Below, piece by piece: positions 7,224 to 15,704 of a stretch of 47,643 nucleotides of DNA (position 1 is its first letter; each line of letters opens with the position of its first letter). The DNA is taken from positions 1-47,643 of IMG/VR virus record IMGVR_UViG_3300031237_000258, one strand, 5' to 3'. The position numbers and the translations under genes are program-made. The notes beneath the pieces are model-generated. The model saw only the letters and a list, made by a program, of their open reading frames with translations. It was not told the DNA's origin and made no database searches. This stretch comes from a virus.

Positions 7224-7814
7224 ATGAAGACCAAACAAAGCCTGTATGACTTCATTGATAAAAAAGTGGGGGATCAGCGGACCGAGTTAAACATTCAGCT
7301 CGATGCTTTGATTACAGACCACATTACGCCCATTCTTGATAATTGGGTCAAGACAGAGCACTTGGAGATTCAAGCTCAAAATTTCGCTGACTCATTAGGG
7401 CTTGCGCTTGAAACCTATCAGATCGTTGGGGGCTGGAAACGCCAACAAATCATAGCCCAGATCAACTCATACGTTATCGCGATAGGACGGCAGATTCGTG
7501 ACGATGTTTTTGAAGATATGAGAAATTGCGTCTCATCTAACAGGCATGCCACATTTCATTATGAACCTCTCGATAATGCACGCGATCATTTGTGCTCTGC
7601 AGCTCTGCCGATTCGCAAGAAATTGGATGATCTGAAAAAACTGCAAACGGAGCTAAGGAACGTAATCTCGAAGGAGCACAACGGAGAAAAAGCTTACAAA
7701 GCTCTTATTGCCCTTGGGGTCGACATGAGAGATTACGAAGGAAGCAACGCTAATCTGCCGGCAATTACGAAACTTTCTGTTGATCCGTGCCTGATTAATG
7801 GGAATTGCGGGTAA
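7224..7814 (+). CDS. Hypothetical protein after DNA polymerase
   Basis: A 196-residue protein, largely helical (IDKKVGDQRTELNIQLDALI; QQIIAQINSYVIAIGRQIRD), with no recognised catalytic motif. It ends in a short Cys-containing tail (DPCLINGNCG). AAGGAGTGAAGTTAA precedes ATG 7224, 13 nt after the polymerase stop, so it belongs to the same operon. Possibly a replication accessory; function unknown. Confidence 0.7.
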   Translation: MKTKQSLYDFIDKKVGDQRTELNIQLDALITDHITPILDNWVKTEHLEIQAQNFADSLGLALETYQIVGGWKRQQIIAQINSYVIAIGRQIRDDVFEDMRNCVSSNRHATFHYEPLDNARDHLCSAALPIRKKLDDLKKLQTELRNVISKEHNGEKAYKALIALGVDMRDYEGSNANLPAITKLSVDPCLINGNCG

Positions 7815-7860
7815 GCGAAACGGTGCCACTTAGAGGGATCAAGAGGGGGTGGAGATAGAC

Positions 7861-8244
7861 GTGGCAAAACGGAAAACGAAAGCCCAGATCGAGAAAGAGC
7901 GGATCGCGCGTGAACAGAAGCGTGCGGAGGCTGATCAGAGACGCCAGGAAAAAGAGCGCGAGCGAGCGGAAAAGCAGAAGCGACAAAAAGCAGAAGCCGA
8001 GCGCCGGGAATGGCTGCGGACACAGCGTTCCCGACCTCGGGTTGAAATACCCTCCGAATATCCAGGGGAGACGATTCATGTTCATCAAAAAGTCTACGAC
8101 AGATTCATGAAGAACAAGGCGATCTTTATCACCTCGTACCGAGTCGAAGGCGGTACAGGCGGAAAACTGATTCTGAAATACACCACAGCAGCTGGCGGGA
8201 AGGGGAGCGTGGAGCTCCTCGATCTTGGCCCGATGCCTGTGTAA
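7861..8244 (+). CDS. Hypothetical protein with basic coiled-coil N-terminus
   Basis: A 127-residue protein. Residues 1-55 are a long Lys/Arg/Glu-rich helix (AKRKTKAQIEKERIAREQKR), and the C-terminal part (about 65-127) is a small beta-rich domain (SYRVEGGTGGKLILKYTTAA). The start is GTG 7861, after GAGGGGG (7843-7849). GTG 7849 is in frame but overlaps the ribosome site. Family not recognised; possibly nucleic-acid binding given its charge. Confidence 0.65.
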   Translation: MAKRKTKAQIEKERIAREQKRAEADQRRQEKERERAEKQKRQKAEAERREWLRTQRSRPRVEIPSEYPGETIHVHQKVYDRFMKNKAIFITSYRVEGGTGGKLILKYTTAAGGKGSVELLDLGPMPV

Positions 8245-8265
8245 AGAAAACGGAGGTTTGCACTC

Positions 8266-8661
8266 ATGGTAACAGATGCCATTTCAAAGTTAAAGACTGA
8301 GATTACTGAAAGCAAAAATCCTTATGTTCAGCTGGTCGGACAATTTTTGCTGCAACACCTGGAACAAAACCCGGATGACGCCGCGTGCATCCTGAAAACA
8401 GATAAATCAATCACAAAGAGTCTCGATGCAATGCGCAAAGTGGCTGAAAAGAAAAGAGTCGGGAATATGGCGGTACTGTCCGACGATGAAGGTTTCGCGA
8501 TCGTGCTGAACTATTTCAAAGCTGAGGAGCAGGCACCTGCTGATAAGAAAGCCGAACCGGGTGCAAAAAAACAGGCTGAGCCTGAGAAACCGGTGAAACC
8601 GGAGCAAGAGGCTTCTGAGGATTCGGAAGAAGACTTTGATTTTGACGATCTGCTTCAGTAG
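8266..8661 (+). CDS. PcfK-like protein
   Basis: A 131-residue protein matching the PcfK-like family: a compact helical N-terminal domain (TDAISKLKTEITESKNPYVQ; ILKTDKSITKSLDAMRKVAE; LSDDEGFAIVLNYFKAE) and a low-complexity Lys/Glu/Pro linker ending in an acidic, hydrophobic tip (SEEDFDFDDLLQ) like that of SSB proteins. PcfK was named from the conjugative plasmid pCF10, and phage homologues travel with PcfJ, as here (next gene, 12 nt on). The acidic tip suggests interaction with replication proteins. Exact role unknown. Confidence 0.75.
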   Translation: MVTDAISKLKTEITESKNPYVQLVGQFLLQHLEQNPDDAACILKTDKSITKSLDAMRKVAEKKRVGNMAVLSDDEGFAIVLNYFKAEEQAPADKKAEPGAKKQAEPEKPVKPEQEASEDSEEDFDFDDLLQ

Positions 8662-8673
8662 GGGGTGCCGGGC

Positions 8674-10245
8674 ATGGCAAAAGAGTTCAAACCCGACAAT
8701 ATCTTGGCTCACTTCCCTCCGACGATCAGTAAAGGCATCGCCGATTTTGCGAGAGATACCGTCTTCCTCAACAGCCGGTATCTCTTCACTCGGCGCGTTC
8801 TGGATCTCCAATACGCATACTGCACGCATTGCCAGCAAGAGTATCTTTGCGGGATGGGATCCATCTACTACCGCCATAACGAGGAGAGGATCTGCCACAA
8901 ATGTGAATCGAAGTGCGTCGTAAAGGCGAGCGGTAGAGGCAGGAAACACCTGATTGATGATGCTTACATGGTCTATTACGAGAAATCTGTTGTCGATCCA
9001 AAAGCAATCGTCGCTTACGGCCTACATGTGGTGAGGGATTACAGTGGCGACTATCGCAAAGTCGAAACGCAATACCGAACGGTTGCCATGTACCTCTTCC
9101 AGCCAAGGGAAAGCAAAATGTTGTATCAGGGCTGGAACGGGAAGTGGGTAGACAGGAAAAATGTCCGGTCGGAGTGCCGCAACAGCATGAAAAATAAAAG
9201 CTGGTATCTCTCCAAGGAAAGCGTTGCGGTTGCCGTTCAGGGGACGCCGTTCCAGTACAGTACGTGGGAGGAATATCAGTACCAGTCTCCAGACCTCATA
9301 GAATTCTTCGATCTGGCTGCGAAATACCCATGCGTCGAATACCTCACTAAACTAGGGCTGACGAGCCTGGTCGAAGCGAAACTGATTGGGCGTCAAACGC
9401 ATGGAGTTGTGAACTGGCGCGGCAAAACTCTGGAGAAAGTATTGCGACTTTCAAAGCCGGAGCTCAAGGACCTACGGGCTACAGCTGTAAATACCGAGGT
9501 GGACCCTCTCACGCTCCACAGCTACCACTTCTTCAAACGAAACGGCATGACACTATCGTTCGAACAGGCGTACCAGCTTCAAAGTTTGTCTGAGGGCTAC
9601 TATTTGGAGGAAGCGCGAAAGCTGTCTCACTTCGCTCCAATTACTCGGATTGCTCAATATGCATTGAAGCAGCTGGGCAAAGGAGATGTGCGGAAGCACT
9701 ATCGGAATGCGACTTCGATATTGACGGCCTGGCGCGATTATCTCAAGGACAGCGTGGAGATCGGGATGGATACAAGACAGGATCACATTCTGTTCCCGAA
9801 TAATCTGTACACCGCTCACCAGAAATCGATTGAGAAGGTCAAAATCAAACACGACAATGCACTGAATGGGATGATTAGCCAAAGGCTCGCGGATCTCCAG
9901 AAATACGAATTTGAACACAATGGGCTGTTCATCCGACCTGCGAAGGACAGTGCCGAACTATTCAGGGAAGGCAAAGACTTGATCCATTGCGTAGGGCGGT
10001 ATGCCAAAACATACGCAGAAGGAAAGACAAATTTGTTTGTTATCCGTAAAGTGGACGAGCCAGATAAGCCGTTTTACACGATGGAGATTATCGACGATAA
10101 GATCATTCAGACACGTGGAATGAGAAACTGCTTGCCGGAGGATGAAGTAGCGGCATTCGTCCAAGCCTTCTCCTTGGCTCGTTTGGTGAAAAGAGCACGG
10201 AAAGGTAAGCCGAAAGTCAAAGCAGCGGAAGGAGCAATCGCATGA
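8674..10245 (+). CDS. PcfJ-like protein
   Basis: A 523-residue PcfJ-domain protein. The N-terminal third carries a four-cysteine zinc site (YCTHCQQEYLC...ICHKCESKC, about residues 48-85). The conserved C-terminal PcfJ core includes IHCVGRYAKTYAEGKTNLFV and the strand pair FYTMEIIDDKIIQTRGMRN. ATG 8674 is chosen over GTG 8665 because GGGGG (8661-8665) is then correctly spaced. PcfJ/PcfK pairs occur in conjugative plasmids and in many Firmicute phages with unknown biochemical function; placement among replication genes suggests a DNA-processing role. It is coupled to the helicase by ATGA at 10242-10245. Confidence 0.82.
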   Translation: MAKEFKPDNILAHFPPTISKGIADFARDTVFLNSRYLFTRRVLDLQYAYCTHCQQEYLCGMGSIYYRHNEERICHKCESKCVVKASGRGRKHLIDDAYMVYYEKSVVDPKAIVAYGLHVVRDYSGDYRKVETQYRTVAMYLFQPRESKMLYQGWNGKWVDRKNVRSECRNSMKNKSWYLSKESVAVAVQGTPFQYSTWEEYQYQSPDLIEFFDLAAKYPCVEYLTKLGLTSLVEAKLIGRQTHGVVNWRGKTLEKVLRLSKPELKDLRATAVNTEVDPLTLHSYHFFKRNGMTLSFEQAYQLQSLSEGYYLEEARKLSHFAPITRIAQYALKQLGKGDVRKHYRNATSILTAWRDYLKDSVEIGMDTRQDHILFPNNLYTAHQKSIEKVKIKHDNALNGMISQRLADLQKYEFEHNGLFIRPAKDSAELFREGKDLIHCVGRYAKTYAEGKTNLFVIRKVDEPDKPFYTMEIIDDKIIQTRGMRNCLPEDEVAAFVQAFSLARLVKRARKGKPKVKAAEGAIA

Positions 10246-11612
10246 CATACGACTTATTTATTAAAAACAAACGAGCAATTCTCCCGCCGAGTGGATTTGA
10301 AGTCGACCGTGACTCTCTTCACCAAAGTCTGTTCGATTTTCAGCGGGATCTCGTCCGCTGGGCACTGCGGCGGGGCAGGGCAGCGCTCTTTGCCGGGACA
10401 GGCCTTGGCAAGACCCGGATGCAGACTGAGTGGGCAATGAACGTCAACCGGTTAACCGGAGGCGATGTGCTCATGCTGGCACCGCTCGCTGTGGCCGCGC
10501 AGACAGTCCGGGAGGCAGCAGAGCTTGGATACGAGATCACGATTTGCCGCAGCCAGGACGACGTCCAGCCGGGACTCAACATCGCGAATTACGAGATGCT
10601 GCACAAATTCGAACCGGTGCTGTTCGATGGGGTGGTGCTGGACGAGTCATCAATACTCAAATCGTTCACCGGAAAGCTCCGGACGGAGCTGATCGAATCG
10701 TTTGCCTTTACGCCGTATCGGCTCGCTTGCACTGCGACGCCCGCGCCGAACGACTATATGGAGATCGGCAATCATGCAGAGTTCCTGGGTGTCATGAGCC
10801 GGACTGAGATGCTGTCCATGTTCTTTGTCCACGACGGAGGGGAGACGCAGAAGTGGCGCCTGAAAGGGCACGCGGAGGATGCATTCTGGAAATGGGTGGC
10901 CAGCTGGGGCGTGGTACTGGAAAAGCCGTCTGACCTTGGTTACCTGAATGACGGATTCATCCTTCCGCCGCTCACAATTACGGACCGTGTCATCGAGGTG
11001 GAAGGGGAGCCGGCAAATACGTTGTCGCAGCGGCAAAAAGCGCGTCGGGAGACGGTTGAAGAACGGGTGGCCGCTTGCGCCGAGATCGTCAACGCGACGG
11101 ACAAGCCTTTCCTTGTATGGTGCGATTTGAACGTCGAATCGGAAATGTTAGCCGCCGCGATCCCCGGTGCAGTCGAAGTCAAAGGATCGGACAAGCCTGC
11201 CCACAAAGAACAGGCAATGCTCGACTTCGCAGCGGGAAAAATCCGCGTGCTGGTCACCAAGCCTTCGATCGCCGGATTCGGTATGAACTGGCAGCATTGC
11301 GCGGACATGGCGTTCGTCGGGCTGTCGGACAGCTTCGAACAGGTCTTCCAGGCTATCCGGCGTTGCTACCGATTCGGCCAGACCAAGCCAGTTAACGTGC
11401 ACATGATAACGTCAAGCCGGGAAGGTGCCACAGCGGAGAACATCAAACGAAAAGAGGTCGACTTCCGGAAGATGGTCGCTGAAATGGTTCAGTACACCAA
11501 AGACATCACGTCGGAGACGATCCGACAGGCTAGCCGCGACGTAGCCGAGTATGAGCCAATGGTGCCGCTGATTATCCCGACATGGTTGAGGAGTGAACGA
11601 TTTGCAAGCTGA
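10242..11612 (+). CDS. SNF2/SF2-type DNA helicase
   Basis: A 456-residue superfamily 2 helicase. Motif I is GTGLGKTRM (about 53-61), motif II VVLDESSIL, motif III TATPAPND, and motifs V-VI SIAGFGMNWQ and QAIRRCYRFGQ with two arginine-finger candidates. DExx reads DESS, as is common in phage SNF2-like proteins. It lies just upstream of a DNA methyltransferase and downstream of PcfJ. It could translocate on dsDNA during replication or act with the methylase. A second, distinct SNF2-type helicase lies at 15701, so the two probably have different partners. Confidence 0.88.
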   Translation: MTYDLFIKNKRAILPPSGFEVDRDSLHQSLFDFQRDLVRWALRRGRAALFAGTGLGKTRMQTEWAMNVNRLTGGDVLMLAPLAVAAQTVREAAELGYEITICRSQDDVQPGLNIANYEMLHKFEPVLFDGVVLDESSILKSFTGKLRTELIESFAFTPYRLACTATPAPNDYMEIGNHAEFLGVMSRTEMLSMFFVHDGGETQKWRLKGHAEDAFWKWVASWGVVLEKPSDLGYLNDGFILPPLTITDRVIEVEGEPANTLSQRQKARRETVEERVAACAEIVNATDKPFLVWCDLNVESEMLAAAIPGAVEVKGSDKPAHKEQAMLDFAAGKIRVLVTKPSIAGFGMNWQHCADMAFVGLSDSFEQVFQAIRRCYRFGQTKPVNVHMITSSREGATAENIKRKEVDFRKMVAEMVQYTKDITSETIRQASRDVAEYEPMVPLIIPTWLRSERFAS

Positions 11613-11796
11613 AAAACGTGTATTTGACAAGTGCGCCTTCATTGGTTGTGAAGAAAAGGCGACAACAACAGGACAAGTCTACGGGCACGAAAAGGGGAGC
11701 AGTGGTTCAGACCGGTTAATCATGGTTCGAGCGTGCGATACTCACGCGAAACGCCATGACTTCTTCCCGAATAATCCTGTCTGCAAAGGGGAGTAA
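11602..11796 (+). CDS. Small zinc-binding hypothetical protein
   Basis: A 64-residue protein with KCAFIGCEEKA near residue 10 (C-x4-C) and RACDTHAKRHD near 45 (C-x2-H), a probable single zinc site. TTG 11602 is preferred because GAGGAG (11588-11593) lies 8 nt upstream; GTG 11593 overlaps that site. It overlaps the helicase by 11 nt and is immediately followed by the methyltransferase, so it probably belongs to a helicase-zinc protein-methylase unit. Function unknown. Confidence 0.6.
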   Translation: MQAEKRVFDKCAFIGCEEKATTTGQVYGHEKGSSGSDRLIMVRACDTHAKRHDFFPNNPVCKGE

Positions 11797-11797
11797 G

Positions 11798-12787
11798 ATG
11801 AATATGCAACAGCATAGCGCCATCAATCAAGTCATCGAGACTGATTTTGCGATATACAACGGCGACTGCGTGGAGATCACACGCGGTCTGCCCGACGACA
11901 GCATCCACTATTCGATCTTCTCGCCGCCGTTCGCTTCCCTTTACACCTACTCCAACAGCGATCGGGATATGGGGAACTGCCGAAGCGACGATGAGTTTTT
12001 TGAACACTTCCGCTTTCTGATCCGAGAGCTATACCGTATCACGATTCCAGGTAGATTGGTCAGCTTCCATTGCATGAATCTACCGACCAGTAAAACGCAT
12101 CACGGATATATCGGTATCCGCGATTTCCGAGGAGAGCTGATCCGGGCATTCGAGGCAGAAGGATGGATCTATCACAGTGAGGTCTGCATCTGGAAGGATC
12201 CGGTCGTTGCCCAGCAGCGGACAAAGGCTCTTGGCTTGCTGCATAAGCAAATTGTGAAGGATAGCGCAATGAGTCGGCAGGGTATTCCGGATTTCCTCGT
12301 TACTATGAGAAAGCCTGGCGTAAATCCGGAACCGATCAGCGGAGAGTTTGAGGAGTTCGTCGGCGAGGGGCTGGAAGTGAGCCAGGGAGCCTACGACAAG
12401 CACGCTGCAGAGGTTCGGGCAGACGGCCGTGAACCATGGCCGTTCGAGATGTGGCGTAGCGTGTTCGTTTGGCAGAAGTATGCATCTCCAGTCTGGATGG
12501 ACATCAATCCGAATAACACATTGCAATACCGATCCGCGCGCGACGAGAAAGACGAAAAACATATCTGCCCGCTTCAGCTCGACGTGATCGCCAGAGGCGT
12601 AGAGCTCTGGAGCAATCCGGGAGATATCGTATTCAGCCCGTTTGCAGGCATCGGCAGTGAGGGTTACCAGGCGATTAAGATGGGTCGGCGTTTCGTCGGA
12701 GTGGAACTAAAGGAGAGTTATTATCGAACTGCCGTCAACAACCTGCGGATGTCCGTGGATGAGGCATTCGAAGAATTGCTGGGGTGA
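11798..12787 (+). CDS. DNA amino-methyltransferase (orphan, beta class)
   Basis: A 329-residue site-specific DNA methyltransferase. Catalytic motif IV is SIFSPPFASLYTY (about residue 40), and the AdoMet-binding motif I lies near the C-terminus (VFSPFAGIGSEGYQAI, about 280-295), giving the beta-class order IV...I. SPPF is typical of N4-cytosine or N6-adenine enzymes; target base and site cannot be read from sequence. No restriction endonuclease is adjacent, so it is probably an orphan methylase protecting phage DNA or timing replication. The start is ATG 11798, after AAAGGGGAG. Confidence 0.88.
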   Translation: MNMQQHSAINQVIETDFAIYNGDCVEITRGLPDDSIHYSIFSPPFASLYTYSNSDRDMGNCRSDDEFFEHFRFLIRELYRITIPGRLVSFHCMNLPTSKTHHGYIGIRDFRGELIRAFEAEGWIYHSEVCIWKDPVVAQQRTKALGLLHKQIVKDSAMSRQGIPDFLVTMRKPGVNPEPISGEFEEFVGEGLEVSQGAYDKHAAEVRADGREPWPFEMWRSVFVWQKYASPVWMDINPNNTLQYRSARDEKDEKHICPLQLDVIARGVELWSNPGDIVFSPFAGIGSEGYQAIKMGRRFVGVELKESYYRTAVNNLRMSVDEAFEELLG

Positions 12788-12792
12788 CATCG

Positions 12793-15144
12793 ATGGAATT
12801 GGATATTAGCTTCGGCAAGCACCGAGCCGATACGAACTGGAAGCCGGAATACCTGACGTGGGAAGAGTTCGTCGTCCGCCTGAGAAAGGTGCGCCGAACA
12901 TCCGAAACGATGGCCCAGTACGACAAGATGAGTTTGCCAGCGCAAGGTAAAGCAAAGGATGGCCCTGCATTCGTTGGTGGGCTCATCCGGGGCGGTCGCC
13001 GCAAGAAGGAAAACGTCGACACTCGCAGTTTGATCACGCTAGACGCCGACTACGCAAATGACGACTTCTTCTTCGCAGTGGAGCTTGTGTTGGGTGGACG
13101 AGCATACGCCGTCTACTCGACACACAGCCATCGACCACACAAGCAAAAATACCGCCTGATTGCTCCTATAGATCGCGCCGTGAGTCCGGACGAATACACA
13201 GCGATAAGTAGAAAGATCGCCGAGCAAATCGGCATGAACTACTTCGACAAGACGACCTTCCAGGCTCAACGCCTAATGTTTCTACCGAGCTGCTCTAAGG
13301 ACGCGGAGCCGGTGTTGGAGATCTACGAGGGCGATCTGATCAGCGCAGATGAGGTCCTGGCCGAATACGACGATTGGCGGGACGTGATGAGCTGGCCGCG
13401 CCATCCGGAAGATAAGCGCACCGCGCAATTGACCGGTAAGAGGGCACAGGATCCTCGGGAGAAACAAGGTATTATCGGTCTATTCTGTCGCTCGTTTACG
13501 ATCGAGGAAGGCATTGACACGTTTCTGTCTGATGTCTATACCTCGGGCTCAATGCCCAACCGATACACCTATGTTAACGGGACGTCCGCAAATGGCTTGG
13601 AGGTATACCCAGATCAAGACTTGGCGTTTTCTCATCAAGACAGCGATCCGGTCGCAGACGGCCGGACTTACAACCTTTTTGATTTAGTCCGGATACATAA
13701 ATTCGGCCATCTGGATGACAAAGTGAAAGAGCATACGCCTGACGCCAAAAAGCCGAGTCATTTGGCAATGGAGCGCTGGGCAGCTGATCGGCCAGAGGTG
13801 AAAAAGCTCAGTGCAGCCGAGCGACAAGCTGAGTTTGCCGATATGGCAGATGAGTTTGACAGCGACGATGAAGAAGACCCGGAGGACGAGGACTGGGAGA
13901 CGAAACTGGAGCTCCACCACAAAAGCGGAATCCCACTACCCACTGCTGGTAATATCGAGTTGATTCTGGCACACGGTCCATGGCGAAAGGTACTGGCGTA
14001 TGACGCTTTTGGAAATTCAGAAGTGATCCGGAAGGCACTACCTTGGCGCGGACTTGAGCGACCTGGGAGACTCTATGAACCGTGGCTCGGTGCGGATGAC
14101 AAACGGCTGCAGCACTGGTTCGCGAAAGTGCATACGATCGGTTCCGCCAAGATGATACAAAATGCTTTCACGGAAGTCATCCATAAAAACACGTTTCACC
14201 CGATAAAGGCTTATCTGGAAAGCGCCACATGGGATGGAGTAGAGCGCGCGGAGCGGATCTTCTCCGTCTACCTCGGGGCACTTGATACGCATTACGTGAG
14301 ACAAGTCACGAGGAAGATGCTGTTGGCTGCCGTCGCCAGGCTGTATCGGCCAGGATGCAAGTTTGACCAAATGCTGGTGCTTGTCGGCCCACAGGGGGCG
14401 GGAAAAAGCAGTCTGCTGGCAAAGCTCGGGCGGGAGTGGTTCTCTGATAGCTTACGAACGTTTGAAAACAAGGAGGCAGGCGAACACCTGCAGTCTGGTT
14501 GGATCTTTGAGATCGGTGAATTGTCTGCCATGAAGAAAACCGAGGTCGAGGAGGTCAAGGCGTTCTTGTCAAAAACGGAGGACCGCTATCGCGTGGCCTA
14601 CGATCGGCAAGTGTCGGAATTCCCGCGAAAGTGCGTATTTTTCGGAACAACCAATACGCGTGACTTCTTACGAGACGCCACAGGGAATCGCCGCTTTTGG
14701 CCGATAGAAGTTGATCCGGATCAGGCGGAGCTGAGTCACTGGACGCATTTGACCGAGGACGTGGTAAGCCAAATATGGGCTGAGGTTTTGTGCTGGTTCA
14801 AGGCGGGGGAAACCTTGGAGCTGGATCAGGAAGCCAGAGTGGAGGCGGAACGGCAGCAAGCAGCCCACATGGAGAGCGATCCGCGAGAAGGACTTATCCA
14901 AGAATGGCTTGAAACGCCGATCGAGGACGAGTGGGCGGACGGCCCATCAGATCAGCTTCGGCAGCGCGTTTGTGCGGCCCAGATCTGGACGGAATGCTTA
15001 GGGAACAAAAAAGGCTCCATGCGCCCGTGGGAAGGAAAAGAGATTATGGACATCATGCGTCGCATTCCTGGTTGGGGAGAGCGAAATGGCAAAGCGCGAG
15101 TTGGCGAGTACGGCGTTCAAAGAGTATTTGAAAGGTTGCCGTAA
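12793..15144 (+). CDS. VapE-family primase-helicase
   Basis: A 783-residue replication initiator. The N-terminal half has AEP/PrimPol-like primase features: LDADYAND (DxD, about 83-90), STHSHRP (about 109-115) and RLMFLPSC. An acidic linker (SDDEEDPEDEDWE) follows, then the VapE ATPase: Walker A GPQGAGKSSLL (about 530-540), Walker B-like IFEIGEL, and FFGTTNTRDFLRDATGNRRF with sensor and arginine residues. It should prime and unwind DNA for the family A polymerase. ATG 12793 follows GGGGTG well; GTG 12784 overlaps the methylase stop. The 3' end runs into a GTTGCC repeat array that continues past the stop. Confidence 0.9.
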   Translation: MELDISFGKHRADTNWKPEYLTWEEFVVRLRKVRRTSETMAQYDKMSLPAQGKAKDGPAFVGGLIRGGRRKKENVDTRSLITLDADYANDDFFFAVELVLGGRAYAVYSTHSHRPHKQKYRLIAPIDRAVSPDEYTAISRKIAEQIGMNYFDKTTFQAQRLMFLPSCSKDAEPVLEIYEGDLISADEVLAEYDDWRDVMSWPRHPEDKRTAQLTGKRAQDPREKQGIIGLFCRSFTIEEGIDTFLSDVYTSGSMPNRYTYVNGTSANGLEVYPDQDLAFSHQDSDPVADGRTYNLFDLVRIHKFGHLDDKVKEHTPDAKKPSHLAMERWAADRPEVKKLSAAERQAEFADMADEFDSDDEEDPEDEDWETKLELHHKSGIPLPTAGNIELILAHGPWRKVLAYDAFGNSEVIRKALPWRGLERPGRLYEPWLGADDKRLQHWFAKVHTIGSAKMIQNAFTEVIHKNTFHPIKAYLESATWDGVERAERIFSVYLGALDTHYVRQVTRKMLLAAVARLYRPGCKFDQMLVLVGPQGAGKSSLLAKLGREWFSDSLRTFENKEAGEHLQSGWIFEIGELSAMKKTEVEEVKAFLSKTEDRYRVAYDRQVSEFPRKCVFFGTTNTRDFLRDATGNRRFWPIEVDPDQAELSHWTHLTEDVVSQIWAEVLCWFKAGETLELDQEARVEAERQQAAHMESDPREGLIQEWLETPIEDEWADGPSDQLRQRVCAAQIWTECLGNKKGSMRPWEGKEIMDIMRRIPGWGERNGKARVGEYGVQRVFERLP

Positions 15145-15291
15145 AGGTTGCCGTAAAGGTTGCCGAGGGGTTGCCGTTGTTGCCGTAAGCGGTTGCCAAG
15201 GTTGCCGCGAGGTTGCCGAAACAGTCCGTTTACGGAAACCGAGACAACCTTATAGTATCAAGGCTTTAGCCAACTGGTTGCCATTGTTGCC
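15135..15291 (+). repeat. GTTGCC iteron-like array (10 copies)
   Basis: GTTGCC occurs at 15135, 15147, 15159, 15170, 15179, 15192, 15201, 15212, 15277 and 15286, all in the same orientation. The first three are exact 12-bp units GGTTGCCGTAAA; later spacing is 9-13 bp. The array begins in the last codons of the primase-helicase gene and runs through the intergenic region. This clustering far exceeds chance and looks like initiator-binding iterons. Confidence 0.85.
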
Positions 15292-15422
15292 GTAAAATCC
15301 TTAGAAGTAATAAATATATAAATTAACCTATATAGCGCTAATGGAAATATGGGTTAAACGCACATTTACGCAGTACGCGCGATAGAGAGGCAATTCGGCA
15401 ACCAGATAAAAGGAGGTACAAG
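15292..15422 (+). other. AT-rich intergenic flank of the repeat array
   Basis: Directly after the repeats comes a strongly AT-rich tract (about 15300-15350, including TAATAAATATATAAATTAAC), suggestive of a DNA-unwinding element, then a leader ending in AAAGGAGG for the VRR-NUC gene. Array plus AT-rich tract beside the initiator gene is the classic layout of a phage replication origin; assignment is inferential. Confidence 0.5.
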
Positions 15423-15704
15423 ATGCGAGAATCCACCTTGGAACGACGCCTGGTTCGGGAAGTGGAAAAGATCGGCGGAAAAGCACCGAAATGGACAAGC
15501 ACTGGAAATCGCGGTGTGCCAGACCGGATTGTGATTCTGCCCCACGGACAAACAGTGTACGTCGAAATGAAAGCACCCGGCAAACCGTTACGGCCATTAC
15601 AGGAAAAATGGGCGAGAACGTTACGAGGTCTCGGGCATCATGTTTACAAGATTGATTCGAATGACGACATTGACCGTTTCATAGCCGAGGTGAGAAGAGA
15701 GTGA
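15423..15704 (+). CDS. VRR-NUC domain nuclease
   Basis: A 93-residue stand-alone VRR-NUC protein (PD-(D/E)XK superfamily). The diagnostic segments are STLERRLVREVEKIGG, then TGNRGVPDRIVILPHGQTVY and VEMKAPGKPLRPLQ, where D (VPD), E and K (VEMKA) are the catalytic residues, and a closing helix VYKIDSNDDIDRFIAEV. It is expected to be a structure-specific nuclease resolving DNA junctions or flaps. AAAGGAGGTACAAG precedes ATG. It overlaps the downstream SNF2 helicase by 4 nt, a pairing found repeatedly in phages. Confidence 0.9.
   Translation: MRESTLERRLVREVEKIGGKAPKWTSTGNRGVPDRIVILPHGQTVYVEMKAPGKPLRPLQEKWARTLRGLGHHVYKIDSNDDIDRFIAEVRRE

Noticed and set aside
15086-15295. 69-residue Cys-rich ORF (KGCRKGCRKGC) reading through the GTTGCC array
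   Set aside because: It overlaps the primase-helicase end in another frame without a ribosome site. The Cys pattern is a by-product of the DNA repeat.
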